Source of the DNA: Cellulomonas dongxiuzhuiae
GTDB lineage: Bacteria > Actinomycetota > Actinomycetes > Actinomycetales > Cellulomonadaceae
Reading direction: 5' to 3'
DNA: 64,000 bases
NCBI RefSeq assembly: GCF_018623035.1
Contig: NZ_CP076023.1
Span: 992,001-1,056,000 of the forward strand
Shown here piece by piece: positions 9,495-17,939 of this stretch. Made by a program: the position numbers and the translations under genes. Position 1 is the first letter of the stretch. Each line of letters begins with the position of its first letter. Under the pieces are notes generated by a model. That model had not been told where the DNA came from, made no database searches, and was given only the letters and a program-made list of their open reading frames with translations.

Positions 9495-11015
9495 ATGCCT
9501 CAGCTGTCCGCTCCCGTCGACGCCGACCGCCCCTCGGGCGTGCTCATGCCCGCGCCGGCCGGTAAGCCCCGCAAGGTGCCGCGCGTCGTCGTCCTCGGTG
9601 GCGGGACCGTCGGCCTGTACTCGGCCCGGCGCCTGCGCCGTCGCCTGGGCCGGCGGGACGCGGCGATCGTCGTCGTCGACCCGCGTCCCTACATGACGTA
9701 CGCACCCTTCCTGCCCGAGGCCGCGGCCGGGTCCATCGACCCCCGCAACGTCGTCGCACCGCACCGCCGGGCCCTCAAGGGCGTCGACGTGCTGCAGGGG
9801 CACGTCACGCAGATCGAGCACGCGCAGCGCCGCGTGCAGATCACGCCCATCGAGGGCGAGCCGTACTGGGTGACGTACGACCACCTCGTCGTCGGCCTGG
9901 GCTCGGTCGCCCGCACGCTGCCGATCCCGGGGCTCGCCGAGGTCGGCATCGGCTTCAAGAACGTCGAGGAGGCCATCGCGCTGCGCAACCACGTGCTGGG
10001 CCGCATCGACGTCGCGGCGTCCACGTGGGACCCCGAGCTGCGCCGCAAGATGCTGACGTTCGTGTTCGTCGGCGGCGGGTTCGCGGGCGTCGAGGCGCTC
10101 GGTGAGGTCGAGGACATGGCCCGGTACGCGGTGCGCAAGTACGGGCAGATCGAGCCGGACGAGATGCGCTTCGTCCTCGTCGAGGGCAGCCGCCGCATCC
10201 TGCCCGAGGTGAGCGAGGAGCTCGGCGGGTACACCCTCGAGCAGCTGCGCAAGCGGCACATCGAGATCTACCTGTCCACGTTCCTCAGCTCGTGCGTCGA
10301 CGGGCACATCGTGCTGTCGGACGGCACGGAGTTCGACGCCGAGACGGTCGTGTGGACCGCCGGCGTCAAGGCCAACCCGGTGCTGAAGGACTCGGACCTG
10401 CCGCTCGACAAGATCGGCCGCGTCATCTGCAACGAGTACCTGCAGATCACCGCGGCGGACGGCACCGTCGTCGCCGACGCGTGGGCCGCGGGTGACTGCG
10501 CCGCCGTGCCGGACCTGTACAACCCCGGCGCAACCTGCCCGCCGAACGCCCAGCACGCGCTGCGCGAGGGCAACCACATCGGTGACAACCTCGCGCTCGT
10601 CCTGCGCTCGGCGGACCCGACGCCGTACAAGCACCGCAACGTCGGCGCCGTCGCGTCCCTCGGCATGTACAAGGGCGTCGCGCAGATGTTCGGCCGCATC
10701 AAGGTGCGCGGGTTCCTCGCGTGGGTGCTGCACCGCACGTACCACGTGTTCGCGATGCCGACGTTCAACCGCAAGCTGCGCATCGCCGCCGGGTGGACCG
10801 GCTCGGTGCTGCTGCGCCGCGAGGTCGTCGCCCTCGGCTCACTGCACGACCCGCGCGCCGAGTTCCGCGCCGCGTCGGTGCCGCCCAAGCCCCAGGTCGA
10901 GCAGACGACGCAGGACACCGCCCCCACGGACGGCGCCACGGCCGCCCCGCCGCTCCCGCCGCAGAAGGCCGAGAAGGACTCCCCGGCCGCGAAGAGCGAC
11001 GCCCACCAGGCCTGA
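9495..11015 (+). CDS. ndh: Type II NADH:quinone oxidoreductase
   Basis: NDH-2 passes electrons from NADH to the quinone pool without pumping protons and acts at the inner face of the membrane. The 506-residue protein has two Rossmann dinucleotide motifs: VVVLGGGTVGLYSARRL (about 31-47, FAD) and TFVFVGGGFAGVEALGE (about 190-206, NADH). The flavin-contacting AAGDCAAVPD follows near 336. A basic amphipathic region (about 400-440) fits peripheral membrane anchoring, and the last 60 residues are a Pro/Ala/Lys-rich tail. The ATG at 9495 was chosen because the upstream extension overlaps the CNNM gene. A 12-bp-stem terminator follows. Confidence 0.93.
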   Translation: MPQLSAPVDADRPSGVLMPAPAGKPRKVPRVVVLGGGTVGLYSARRLRRRLGRRDAAIVVVDPRPYMTYAPFLPEAAAGSIDPRNVVAPHRRALKGVDVLQGHVTQIEHAQRRVQITPIEGEPYWVTYDHLVVGLGSVARTLPIPGLAEVGIGFKNVEEAIALRNHVLGRIDVAASTWDPELRRKMLTFVFVGGGFAGVEALGEVEDMARYAVRKYGQIEPDEMRFVLVEGSRRILPEVSEELGGYTLEQLRKRHIEIYLSTFLSSCVDGHIVLSDGTEFDAETVVWTAGVKANPVLKDSDLPLDKIGRVICNEYLQITAADGTVVADAWAAGDCAAVPDLYNPGATCPPNAQHALREGNHIGDNLALVLRSADPTPYKHRNVGAVASLGMYKGVAQMFGRIKVRGFLAWVLHRTYHVFAMPTFNRKLRIAAGWTGSVLLRREVVALGSLHDPRAEFRAASVPPKPQVEQTTQDTAPTDGATAAPPLPPQKAEKDSPAAKSDAHQA

Positions 11016-11026
11016 CCCGCACCGTC

Positions 11027-11064
11027 CGACGGCCCCGCCACCCCTCGGGGTCGCGGGGCCGTCG
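11027..11064 (+). terminator. Hairpin terminator after ndh
   Basis: A perfect 12-bp stem (11027-11038 with 11053-11064) begins 11 nt after the ndh stop. The loop itself contains a small CCCC/GGGG hairpin. Confidence 0.75.
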
Positions 11065-11074
11065 CACGCCGTGA

Positions 11075-11143
11075 CTGGATCGCACTGTCACGGGCAGGTG
11101 GCGCGGGAGCGGCCCCACCCCGAGGCGTGAGAGGGCGATCCAG
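11075..11143. repeat. Dispersed inverted repeat, family 1 copy A
   Basis: Arms of 17 nt (11075-11091 and 11127-11143) match in 15 of 17 positions and share the sequence CTGGATCGCNCTNTCAC. They enclose 35 nt. A second element with the same arm sequence lies 18 kb away at 29130-29188. It sits between the ndh terminator and the tRNA gene. Confidence 0.75.
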
Positions 11144-11170
11144 CGCACGCCCCTGGCAGGATGGCGGCGC

Positions 11171-11244
11171 GCCCCCGTAGCCCAACCGGCAGAGGCAACC
11201 GGCTTAAACCCGGTCCAGTCCGGGTTCGAACCCCGGCGGGGGCA
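11171..11244 (+). tRNA. tRNA with UAA (Leu) anticodon and short variable loop
   Basis: A complete cloverleaf can be drawn. The acceptor stem GCCCCCG pairs perfectly with CGGGGGC. The D arm has three pairs, and the anticodon stem ACCGG pairs with CCGGT around the loop CTTAAAC. A 5-nt variable loop (11215-11219) is followed by a 5-bp T stem with loop TTCGAAC and discriminator A. The anticodon TAA at 11205-11207 reads the leucine codon UUA. Bacterial tRNA-Leu normally has a long class II variable arm, so this class I shape is atypical. The 3' CCA is not fully encoded (CCG follows). The charging identity is therefore uncertain. Confidence 0.82.
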
Positions 11245-11263
11245 CCGACCGCTACCCGTCGTG

Positions 11264-11713
11264 TCAGCGGCGTACGCGCTCCCAGTCGATGCGCCGCGTC
11301 CACGTGAGGGCCGCGAGGACCAGGCACAGGGCGCTGATCGACCCACCGATCCAGGCGCCCGTCCCGTCGGGGCCCAGGCGGGCGTCGACGACGCGGTCCT
11401 CGGGGGCCAGGGGGTCGTACAGCACCGGCACCTGGTCACCGACCGACGGGGTCCAGCCCGCGGTGTCGACCTGGGCGACGACCTCGGGTCCGTCGTGCGG
11501 CGCGTAGCGGACCTCGACGTGCATCGTCTTGGAGAACCAGACGTCCACGACGACGCCCGTCGCGCCGAGGCCGCGGCTGCTGAGTGCCTCGGCGTCGGCA
11601 TGCATCTGCCAGGCTGCCAGTGCGGCGACCGCCGCCACGACGAGCGCGATGAAGGTCGACGGCCCCCGCCTGTTCACCCAGGTCGCGGAGGACGAGCGGC
11701 GTCGGCGCGCCAC
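11264..11713 (-). CDS. DUF3592-like membrane protein
   Basis: This 149-residue protein has two hydrophobic segments, about 20-35 (FIALVVAAVAALAAW) and 118-138. They flank an extracytoplasmic beta-rich domain with VEVRYAPHDGPEVVAQVDTAG and VGDQVPVLYDPLAPEDRVVD, the pattern of DUF3592 proteins. The function of that family is unknown. The GTG at 11713 lies one base after the stop of the upstream gene, so the pair is translationally coupled. The longer frame extending to 12139 overlaps that gene and is not real. The tRNA lies 19 nt from its stop. Confidence 0.72.
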   Translation of the reverse strand: MARRRRSSSATWVNRRGPSTFIALVVAAVAALAAWQMHADAEALSSRGLGATGVVVDVWFSKTMHVEVRYAPHDGPEVVAQVDTAGWTPSVGDQVPVLYDPLAPEDRVVDARLGPDGTGAWIGGSISALCLVLAALTWTRRIDWERVRR

Positions 11714-11714
11714 G

Positions 11715-12107
11715 TCAGGCGTCGGGGCGGTCGCGCTCAGCCGCCTGCTCGCGGGCGCGGATCTGCGCCTCCCACTCGCGCAGCATCTGCTCGTGGAGCT
11801 CGTCGGACCGGCGCTCCTCGGCGCGGCGGCGCTCGGCGGCCGCGTCGTCGTCGCCGTACCGGCGCGGGCGCTCGTGCTCGGGGAAGCCGGCGGTCTCGGT
11901 CGCCGGCCACGCGACCTGTGCGCGCGGGGTCTGCGGACGTCCGGCGACGAGCCACGCGATGCCGCCGACCAGCGGCAGCACGACGATGAGGACGAGCCAC
12001 CAGCCCTTCGACAGGTTGCGCACACGGTCGGGGTCGGACTGGATCGCGTCGATGAGGCAGAACACGAGCAGGGCGATCTCCGCGACCACCGGCAGGAAGC
12101 GCAGCAC
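11715..12107 (-). CDS. PLDc_N (PLD nuclease N-terminal) domain membrane protein
   Basis: This 130-residue protein carries two membrane helices (about 5-22 and 36-57) of the PLDc_N type, with the characteristic NLSKGWWLVLIVVLPLVGGIAWLV. No phospholipase D catalytic domain follows. The rest is a soluble, highly charged Glu/Arg coiled-coil tail (about 80-125). Small stand-alone proteins of this kind are common in actinobacteria; their role is unknown. The start is a GTG, and it forms a two-gene unit with the DUF3592-like gene. Confidence 0.78.
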   Translation of the reverse strand: MLRFLPVVAEIALLVFCLIDAIQSDPDRVRNLSKGWWLVLIVVLPLVGGIAWLVAGRPQTPRAQVAWPATETAGFPEHERPRRYGDDDAAAERRRAEERRSDELHEQMLREWEAQIRAREQAAERDRPDA

Positions 12108-12181
12108 CCGACCCCCTTCGTCGTCACGGGCAGCAGCACGCTAGCGCTCCGGCGCGTCCGGTGTGACCGGTTCGGGGCATC

Positions 12182-12658
12182 TCACCCGTTCGGACGTCCC
12201 GCTGCACCGGCCTCGCCGTCACCGCGCGCGGTGTCCCGCAGCCACCGCGTCATCGCCTCGGCGTCCGACGGCCCGTCGTCGAGGACCCGCCGCACTTGCA
12301 CGGGCTGGCCCAGGGGGACACCGCCGCGGCCCGGTGCGGCCGAGACGCGGGCCGCGATCTCGAGCGCGCGGTCCAGCGACGCGACGTCGACGACCTGGAA
12401 CCCGGCCACCCACTCGGAGAACTCGGTGAACGGGCCCTCGGTGACGGTCGTGCCCGCGCGCCCGTCGGAGCGCACGACGCGGGCGACGTCGGGCCCGTCG
12501 AGCACCACGAGGCCCGTGAGCTCGCCGTTCGCGCGCAGCTCGTCGTTGAGGGCGCCGTAGTGGTCGAGGTGCGCCTGCACGTCCGCCGGGTCCCACTCCT
12601 GCATCGGTGCGGGGTCGGTGCCGGGCTGGAAGTCCACGATCAGCAGGTACTGCGGCAT
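12182..12658 (-). CDS. YCII-related (DGPF) domain protein
   Basis: This 158-residue protein has the YCII/DGPF fold: MPQYLLIVDF at the N-terminus, then GLVVLDGPDVARVV, and TVTEGPFTEFSEWVAGFQVVDV with the conserved Gly-Pro-Phe. YCII proteins are ferredoxin-fold and mostly uncharacterised; in actinobacteria many sit beside ECF sigma-factor genes, but none is adjacent here. The C-terminal 45 residues extend beyond the usual domain. Expression is probably from its own promoter in the 118-bp gap upstream. Confidence 0.82.
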   Translation of the reverse strand: MPQYLLIVDFQPGTDPAPMQEWDPADVQAHLDHYGALNDELRANGELTGLVVLDGPDVARVVRSDGRAGTTVTEGPFTEFSEWVAGFQVVDVASLDRALEIAARVSAAPGRGGVPLGQPVQVRRVLDDGPSDAEAMTRWLRDTARGDGEAGAAGRPNG

Positions 12659-12776
12659 GGTGCTCTCCGTCCGTCACGGGCGCCCGGTTGGCGCCCTCAC
12701 CTGCATGACGCGCGGACCGTGCCGGTCTCGACGTTCCCGAGCGACGAGTCGTGTCCTCGCGCCGTCCCCCCCCGGG

Positions 12777-13661
12777 TCAGTCGAGCCCGGCCGCAGCCTC
12801 CGCCTGCTCGATCTGCGCGTTCCAGGCGCGCTTGTCCGCGCGCCAGCCCTCGTCGTCGGCGCCGAGACGCCAGTAGCCGGAGATCGACAGGTCGCCGCGC
12901 GCGACGCGGTGGTCGACGCGCAGGTGGGCGCGCAGCTCCTTGACCGCACCCGCCTCGCCGTGGACGAAGGCGCCGACCCGGCCGACGGGCCACGGCCAGG
13001 CGCGGACGGCGTCGGGGAGCGTCGAGCCGACCGGTCGCTCGCCGTGGTGCAGCCAGTGCACCTCGACCCCCGCGGGGCCGGTGAGGTCCAGCTCGTCGTC
13101 CGGCCCGTGGACCTCGACGAACGCCGCACCGACCGCGTCCGCCGGCAGCCGCTCGAGCGCCACGGCCACGGCGGGCAACGCACTCGCGTCGCCGACCAGC
13201 AGGTGCGCGTCGACGTCGGTCCGGGGGTCCCACGCACCGCCCGGTCCGTGGACGAGCACACGGTCGCCCGGTTGCGCCGCCGCGGCCCACGGCCCGGCGA
13301 GGCCCTCGTCGCCGTGCACGACGACGTCCAGGGTCAGCTCGCGCGTGGCGTCGTCCCACGTGCGGACGGTGTAGGCGCGCTGCCGCACCTGCACCCCGGC
13401 GGGCAGGGTCGCCTGCAGGGCCGGGAGGTCCACGCGGCCGTCGGGGGCCGACGGGCAGTCGTCCAGGGCGCCGGCCGGCAGGAAGCCGAGCTTGACGTAG
13501 GAGTCGGCGCACGGCGGCGTCGCGAACGCGTCCAGGCCCGGGCCGCCGAGGACGACCCGGACGAGGTGCGGCGTGAGCCGCGCCGTCCGGACGACCTCCG
13601 CGAGGACGGGGGCGGGCCGCCGCGGTGCAGGGGGGAGGACGCTCGGCCCGGTGGTGCTCAT
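12777..13661 (-). CDS. Siderophore-interacting protein (ViuB-like FAD/NAD(P)H ferric reductase)
   Basis: This 294-residue flavoprotein belongs to the siderophore-interacting protein family, which releases iron by reducing ferric siderophores in the cytoplasm. The FAD-binding beta-barrel spans about 15-140 and contains the flavin motif RQRAYTVR and a GPGGAW loop. The reductase half includes LLVGDASALPAVAVALE. The C-terminus has the family signature ISGYWRLGADDEGWRADKRAW. It is divergently transcribed from the RND transporter; the shared 201-bp gap holds a 13-bp palindrome but no recognisable IdeR/DtxR iron box. Confidence 0.9.
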   Translation of the reverse strand: MSTTGPSVLPPAPRRPAPVLAEVVRTARLTPHLVRVVLGGPGLDAFATPPCADSYVKLGFLPAGALDDCPSAPDGRVDLPALQATLPAGVQVRQRAYTVRTWDDATRELTLDVVVHGDEGLAGPWAAAAQPGDRVLVHGPGGAWDPRTDVDAHLLVGDASALPAVAVALERLPADAVGAAFVEVHGPDDELDLTGPAGVEVHWLHHGERPVGSTLPDAVRAWPWPVGRVGAFVHGEAGAVKELRAHLRVDHRVARGDLSISGYWRLGADDEGWRADKRAWNAQIEQAEAAAGLD

Positions 13662-13717
13662 AGGCCCGACCGTAGCCGCCGTGCCACCCGGGATGCGTCG
13701 GCGCCGGACCAGGTGTG

Positions 13718-13730
13718 ACGTGGACCACGT
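13718..13730. promoter_or_regulatory. 13-bp palindrome in a divergent promoter region
   Basis: ACGTGGACCACGT is a perfect inverted repeat about a central A, placed in the 201-bp region between the divergent siderophore-interacting protein and RND transporter genes. It could be an operator for either; the regulator is unknown. Confidence 0.4.
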
Positions 13731-13862
13731 GCGCGACCGGCAACTCCGCGCGCCGGACGACCGTTGACGCTACGGGTGCCCTTGCCCGCGCGGCTGTCCG
13801 CTCCGTCGTCGCCGCGAACCGCTCGTCCCACCGCCGCGCAGTCGCGGCCACCCGGAGGACCC

Positions 13863-16800
13863 GTGTCACGCCTCGCCCGGCTCTCGCTGGCCAACCGCTC
13901 CGTCGTCGCGCTCGTGACGGTCGCGATCGCGGTCTTCGGCTGGTTCAGCCTCGGCTCCCTCAAGCAGGAGCTCATCCCGTCGCTGCAGATCCCCACGGCG
14001 GTCGTCGTCGCGGTCGACCCGGGGTCCTCGCCGGAGCTCGTCGAGCAGCAGCTCACCGAACCCATCGAGCAGGCGGTCTCCGCCGTCGCGGACGTCGAGT
14101 CCGTGACCTCCACGTCCGCCACGTCGGTCTCGACGACGACGGTCGAGCTGACCTACGGCGTGGACGTCGACGCGCGGGCCCAGGACATCCAGCAGGCCGT
14201 CGACCGCATCCGCTCCGCGCTGCCCGAGGGCGTCGACCCGATGGTCGTGACCGGGTCCATCGACGACCTGCCCGTCGTGCAGCTCGCGGTCGCCGGGACC
14301 CCCGACGACGTGCGCGAGGGCGAGGACCCGCAGGCCGCGCTGGCCCGGGTCGTCGAGGACGTCGTGGTGCCGCGCCTGGAGCAGGTCGACGGCGTGCGGG
14401 AGGTCGCCGTCACGGGCGTGGCCGAGCAGGCGGTCACGATCACGCTCGACCTGCCTGCCCTCACCGCGGCCGGCCTGTCTCCGGCGGCGGTGCAGACGAT
14501 CCTGCAGGACAACGGGGTCGTGCTGCCCACCGGCACGGTCGACGAGGGCGACCTCACCCTGTCCGTCCAGGCGGGCTCGCCGATCACCTCGGTCGACGAC
14601 CTGCGTGCGCTCCCGCTGCTCGGCTCCGCGACCGGCCAGGCCGTCACGCTGGGTGACGTCGCGGAGGTCGTCGTCGCACCGGTGCCCGCGTCCAGCCTGT
14701 CGCGCCTGGACGGCGAGCCGGCCCTGGCCGTCTCCCTCACCAAGACGCCCGCCGGCAACACCGTCGACGTGTCGCACGGCGCGCAGGACGCGGTGGACGA
14801 GCTGCGCGAGCAGCTCGGCGGCGACGTCGACGTCGCCGTGGTGTTCGACCAGGCGCCGTTCATCGAGGAGTCCATCGAGGGCCTGGCCACCGAGGGCGGC
14901 CTCGGCCTGCTGTTCGCGGTCGTCGTCATCCTGCTGTTCCTGGGCTCGATCCGCTCGACCCTCGTCTCGGCCATCTCGATCCCGCTGTCGCTGCTGGTGA
15001 CGTTCATCGGCCTGCAGGTCGCCGGGTACTCGCTCAACATCCTCACGCTCGGCGCGATGACCATCGCGATCGGCCGCGTCGTCGACGACTCGATCGTCGT
15101 CATCGAGAACATCAAGCGGCACCTGTCGTACGGCGAGGGCAAGCGCGACGCGATCGTCACCGCGGTGCGCGAGGTGGCGGGCGCGATCACCGCCTCGACC
15201 ATCGCGACCGCTGCGGTGTTCGTGCCCATCGGCCTGGTCGGTGGGATGGTCGGCGAGCTGTTCCGGCCGTTCGCCTTCACCACCGCGATCGCGCTGGTCG
15301 CCTCGCTGCTCGTGTCGCTGACGATCGTGCCCGTCCTGGCGTACTGGTTCGTCAAGGCGGACGCGGTCGAGGGGGCCGGTGCGGACGACGTGCGCGCCGC
15401 GGCGGAGGCCAAGGAGCGTCGTTCCTGGATGCAGCGGTCGTACCTGGCCACGCTGCGCGGCGCGATCGCGCACCCCGTGGTCACGATGCTCGCGGCCGTC
15501 GTCGTCTTCGCCGGGACGCTCGGCCTGGCCACGCGCCTGGAGACCAACTTCCTGGGCGACGCCGGCCAGGACACCCTCACCGTCACCGAGACGTTCCCGC
15601 CGGCCACCTCGCTCGAGGCGCAGGACGCCGCGGCGCAGGAGATCGAGGAGGTCCTGCAGGGCGTCGAGGGCGTGCAGACCGTGCAGACCACGGTCGGCTC
15701 GGCCGGCGGCATCGAGGCCGTGTTCGGCAGCGGGGGAGCGCCGCGCGCGTCCTTCGCGCTGACGCTCACCTCCGACTCCGACAACACAGCGGTCGCCGAC
15801 GACGTGCGCGAGGCCGTCGCCGACCTGTCGGGCAGCGACGGGCACGGCGACGTCGTGGTGGCCGGCGCCGACGCCGCGTTCGGGTCGTCGACCGTCGACG
15901 TCGTGGTGCAGGCCGACGACTCCGAGGAGCTGGAGCGGCTCGCCGCGCAGGTGCGCGACGTCGTCGCCGGGGTCGAGGGCACCACGGACGTCACCAACGA
16001 CCTGTCCGCGGACCAGCCGACCGTGCGCGTCACGGTCGACCGCGAGGCCGCGGCAGCCGCCGGGCTGACCGAGACCGCGGTCGTCGGCACGGTCGCCGGT
16101 CTCATGAGCCCGCAGCCGATCGGCACGGTCGACCTCGGCGCCGGGCCTGTGGACGTCACCGTCGTGACGGTCCCCGCACCGGCGAGCGTGGCCGAGGTCG
16201 AGCAGCTCGTGCTGCCCACGGCCACCGGCATCGTCCCGCTGACGTCCGTCGCGAGCGTCGAGGAGGTCGAGGTGCCGGTCTCCACGACCCGCATCGACGG
16301 CAAGCGCGCGGCGACGATCTCGGCCACGCCGGCCGACCAGGACCTCGGCGGGCTCACGGAGCGGATGCGGACCGCGTTGGAGGACGTCGACGTGCCGGCC
16401 GGTGCGAGCGTCGAGATCGGCGGCGTCGCGGCGGACCAGGAGGACGCGTTCGCGGACCTCGGGCTCGCGCTGCTCGTCGCACTCGCGATCGTCTACGTCG
16501 TGATGGTCGCGACGTTCCGGTCGCTGCTGCAGCCGCTGATCCTCATGGTGTCGGTGCCGTTCGCGGCGACCGGCGCCCTGCTCGGCCTGCTGCTCACCGG
16601 GACGCCGCTGGGCGTGCCCGCGCTGATCGGCGTGCTGATGCTCATCGGGGTCGTCGTGACGAACGCGATCGTGCTGGTCGACCTGGTCAACCAGTACCGC
16701 GAGCGCGGCCGCGGGATCGACGACGCCGTGACCGAGGGGTCGCGCAAGCGGCTGCGGCCCATCCTCATGACGGCCGCCGCGACGATCTTCGCGCTCGTGC

Positions 16801-17003
16801 CCATGGCGTTCGGGCTCACCGGCGGTGGGGTGTTCATCTCGCAGCCGCTGGCGATCGTCGTCATCGGCGGCCTGTTCACCTCGACGCTGCTGACCCTGGT
16901 GCTCGTGCCGGTGCTCTACACGCTGGTCGAGCGGCGCCGGGAGCGTGGCGCCGCACGGCGTGCGGAGCGTCGGGCGACGTCGACCACCGCCGACGCGGGG
17001 TAG
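13863..17003 (+). CDS. RND-type efflux transporter permease (HAE1/AcrB-like)
   Basis: This 1046-residue inner-membrane pump has the full RND repeat: TM1 at about 12-30, a large extracytoplasmic loop (35-330), a six-TM block (about 335-530), a second loop (about 560-860) and a second six-TM block to the end. The TM4 proton-relay motif GRVVDDSIVVIENI with two adjacent Asp residues is present, as is TM1-adjacent FSLGSLKQELIPSLQIP. The start is the GTG at 13863 after GGAGGA. No periplasmic adaptor or outer-membrane channel gene is adjacent, as expected for a monoderm. Substrate unknown. A strong bidirectional hairpin ends the gene. Confidence 0.92.
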   Translation: MSRLARLSLANRSVVALVTVAIAVFGWFSLGSLKQELIPSLQIPTAVVVAVDPGSSPELVEQQLTEPIEQAVSAVADVESVTSTSATSVSTTTVELTYGVDVDARAQDIQQAVDRIRSALPEGVDPMVVTGSIDDLPVVQLAVAGTPDDVREGEDPQAALARVVEDVVVPRLEQVDGVREVAVTGVAEQAVTITLDLPALTAAGLSPAAVQTILQDNGVVLPTGTVDEGDLTLSVQAGSPITSVDDLRALPLLGSATGQAVTLGDVAEVVVAPVPASSLSRLDGEPALAVSLTKTPAGNTVDVSHGAQDAVDELREQLGGDVDVAVVFDQAPFIEESIEGLATEGGLGLLFAVVVILLFLGSIRSTLVSAISIPLSLLVTFIGLQVAGYSLNILTLGAMTIAIGRVVDDSIVVIENIKRHLSYGEGKRDAIVTAVREVAGAITASTIATAAVFVPIGLVGGMVGELFRPFAFTTAIALVASLLVSLTIVPVLAYWFVKADAVEGAGADDVRAAAEAKERRSWMQRSYLATLRGAIAHPVVTMLAAVVVFAGTLGLATRLETNFLGDAGQDTLTVTETFPPATSLEAQDAAAQEIEEVLQGVEGVQTVQTTVGSAGGIEAVFGSGGAPRASFALTLTSDSDNTAVADDVREAVADLSGSDGHGDVVVAGADAAFGSSTVDVVVQADDSEELERLAAQVRDVVAGVEGTTDVTNDLSADQPTVRVTVDREAAAAAGLTETAVVGTVAGLMSPQPIGTVDLGAGPVDVTVVTVPAPASVAEVEQLVLPTATGIVPLTSVASVEEVEVPVSTTRIDGKRAATISATPADQDLGGLTERMRTALEDVDVPAGASVEIGGVAADQEDAFADLGLALLVALAIVYVVMVATFRSLLQPLILMVSVPFAATGALLGLLLTGTPLGVPALIGVLMLIGVVVTNAIVLVDLVNQYRERGRGIDDAVTEGSRKRLRPILMTAAATIFALVPMAFGLTGGGVFISQPLAIVVIGGLFTSTLLTLVLVPVLYTLVERRRERGAARRAERRATSTTADAG

Positions 17004-17026
17004 CCGCCAACCGCACGCACGACGAC

Positions 17027-17063
17027 GGCCCACCACCGTCCCCCTCCGGGACGGTGGTGGGCC
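17027..17063. terminator. Bidirectional hairpin between convergent genes
   Basis: A perfect 16-bp stem (17027-17042 with 17048-17063) with a 5-nt loop lies between the RND transporter stop and the convergent ABC permease stop and probably terminates both. Confidence 0.85.
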
Positions 17064-17078
17064 GCGTCTGCGCGAGAG

Positions 17079-17939
17079 TCAGACGTCGCGCGTGCGCAGC
17101 CGCACGACGGCGGCGGCGAGGATGGCGACGACCCAGCCGACGAGCACCGCGTACCCGGCCCACGGGGACAGGTCGACGGCCTGCGTCGCCATCTGGTTCG
17201 TCAGCTCGAGGAACTCCTGGGGCGTCGCGACGCGGGCCCCCGCCGACGACGGCAGGAACGGCCGGACGTACTCGAGCGGCTTCCACGAGATGAGGTTGAG
17301 CACGCTCTCGACGACGAGCACGAAGCCGATGACCGTCGCGATGGTCGCCGCCGTGTTGCGCATGAGGGCGCCGAGCGCGTAGCCGAGCAGTGCGACCGTC
17401 GTGATGTAGAGCGGTGTGCCGAGCACGATCCGCAGCATCTCGGGGTCGGACCAGTCGGGCCGCATCTCGGGCACGATGGCGCCCGCCAGCGCCAGGGACA
17501 GGGCTGTGCCGACGGCGGCCGTCACGAAGGCCACCAGCGCGACGACCGCACCCTTGGCCCACAGCACGGGCAGCCGGGACGGGACGGCGGTGAACGTGGA
17601 GCGGACCTGCCCCGTGCCGTACTCGCCGGTCACCGTCAGCGCGGCGAGCACGACCAGGACGAGGGAGCCGAAGATCTGCCCGGGGGCGAGGACCGTGTAG
17701 ACGGTCGTCGCGCTGCCGGGTGCGTCCGACAGGTCGCCGAAGCTCGCGGCGCCCGCGGCCATCGCCCAGGCGAGCAGCACCAGCACGGCGACGGTGAGGC
17801 CGACCGTCCAGAGCGTCGAGCGCAGGCTCCAGAGCTTGATCCACTCGGAGCGCAGCACGTGCCACGCCGACAGGCGTGCCGTGCTCGCGGGCGCGGAGTG
17901 CTGGGCGTGCGAGGTGCGGGGAGTGGTCGCGGTGCTCAT
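17079..17939 (-). CDS. ABC-2 type transporter permease
   Basis: This 286-residue membrane subunit belongs to an ABC-2 exporter. Six hydrophobic segments are visible, beginning with TVGLTVAVLVLLAWAMAAG (about 45-63) and ending with YAVLVGWVVAILAAAVVRL. The N-terminal HVLRSEWIKLWSLRSTLW motif is typical of permeases paired with DrrA-like ATPases. Its start overlaps the stop of the ATPase gene by 4 nt. The substrate cannot be inferred; drug, lipid or antibiotic export are all known for the class. Confidence 0.88.
   Translation of the reverse strand: MSTATTPRTSHAQHSAPASTARLSAWHVLRSEWIKLWSLRSTLWTVGLTVAVLVLLAWAMAAGAASFGDLSDAPGSATTVYTVLAPGQIFGSLVLVVLAALTVTGEYGTGQVRSTFTAVPSRLPVLWAKGAVVALVAFVTAAVGTALSLALAGAIVPEMRPDWSDPEMLRIVLGTPLYITTVALLGYALGALMRNTAATIATVIGFVLVVESVLNLISWKPLEYVRPFLPSSAGARVATPQEFLELTNQMATQAVDLSPWAGYAVLVGWVVAILAAAVVRLRTRDV

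Noticed and set aside
11171..11244. tRNA considered as an integration (att) site
   Set aside because: No integrase gene, direct repeat of the tRNA 3' end or foreign-looking island is seen on either side within the window.
12659..13862. IdeR/DtxR iron box for the siderophore-interacting protein
   Set aside because: No TTAGG-type inverted repeat is present in either flanking gap.
13866..17036. 1056-codon open frame on the minus strand
   Set aside because: It is the antisense shadow of the RND transporter. Its translation is Arg/Asp/His/Gly-rich without domains, the usual product of reading GC-rich coding DNA backwards.
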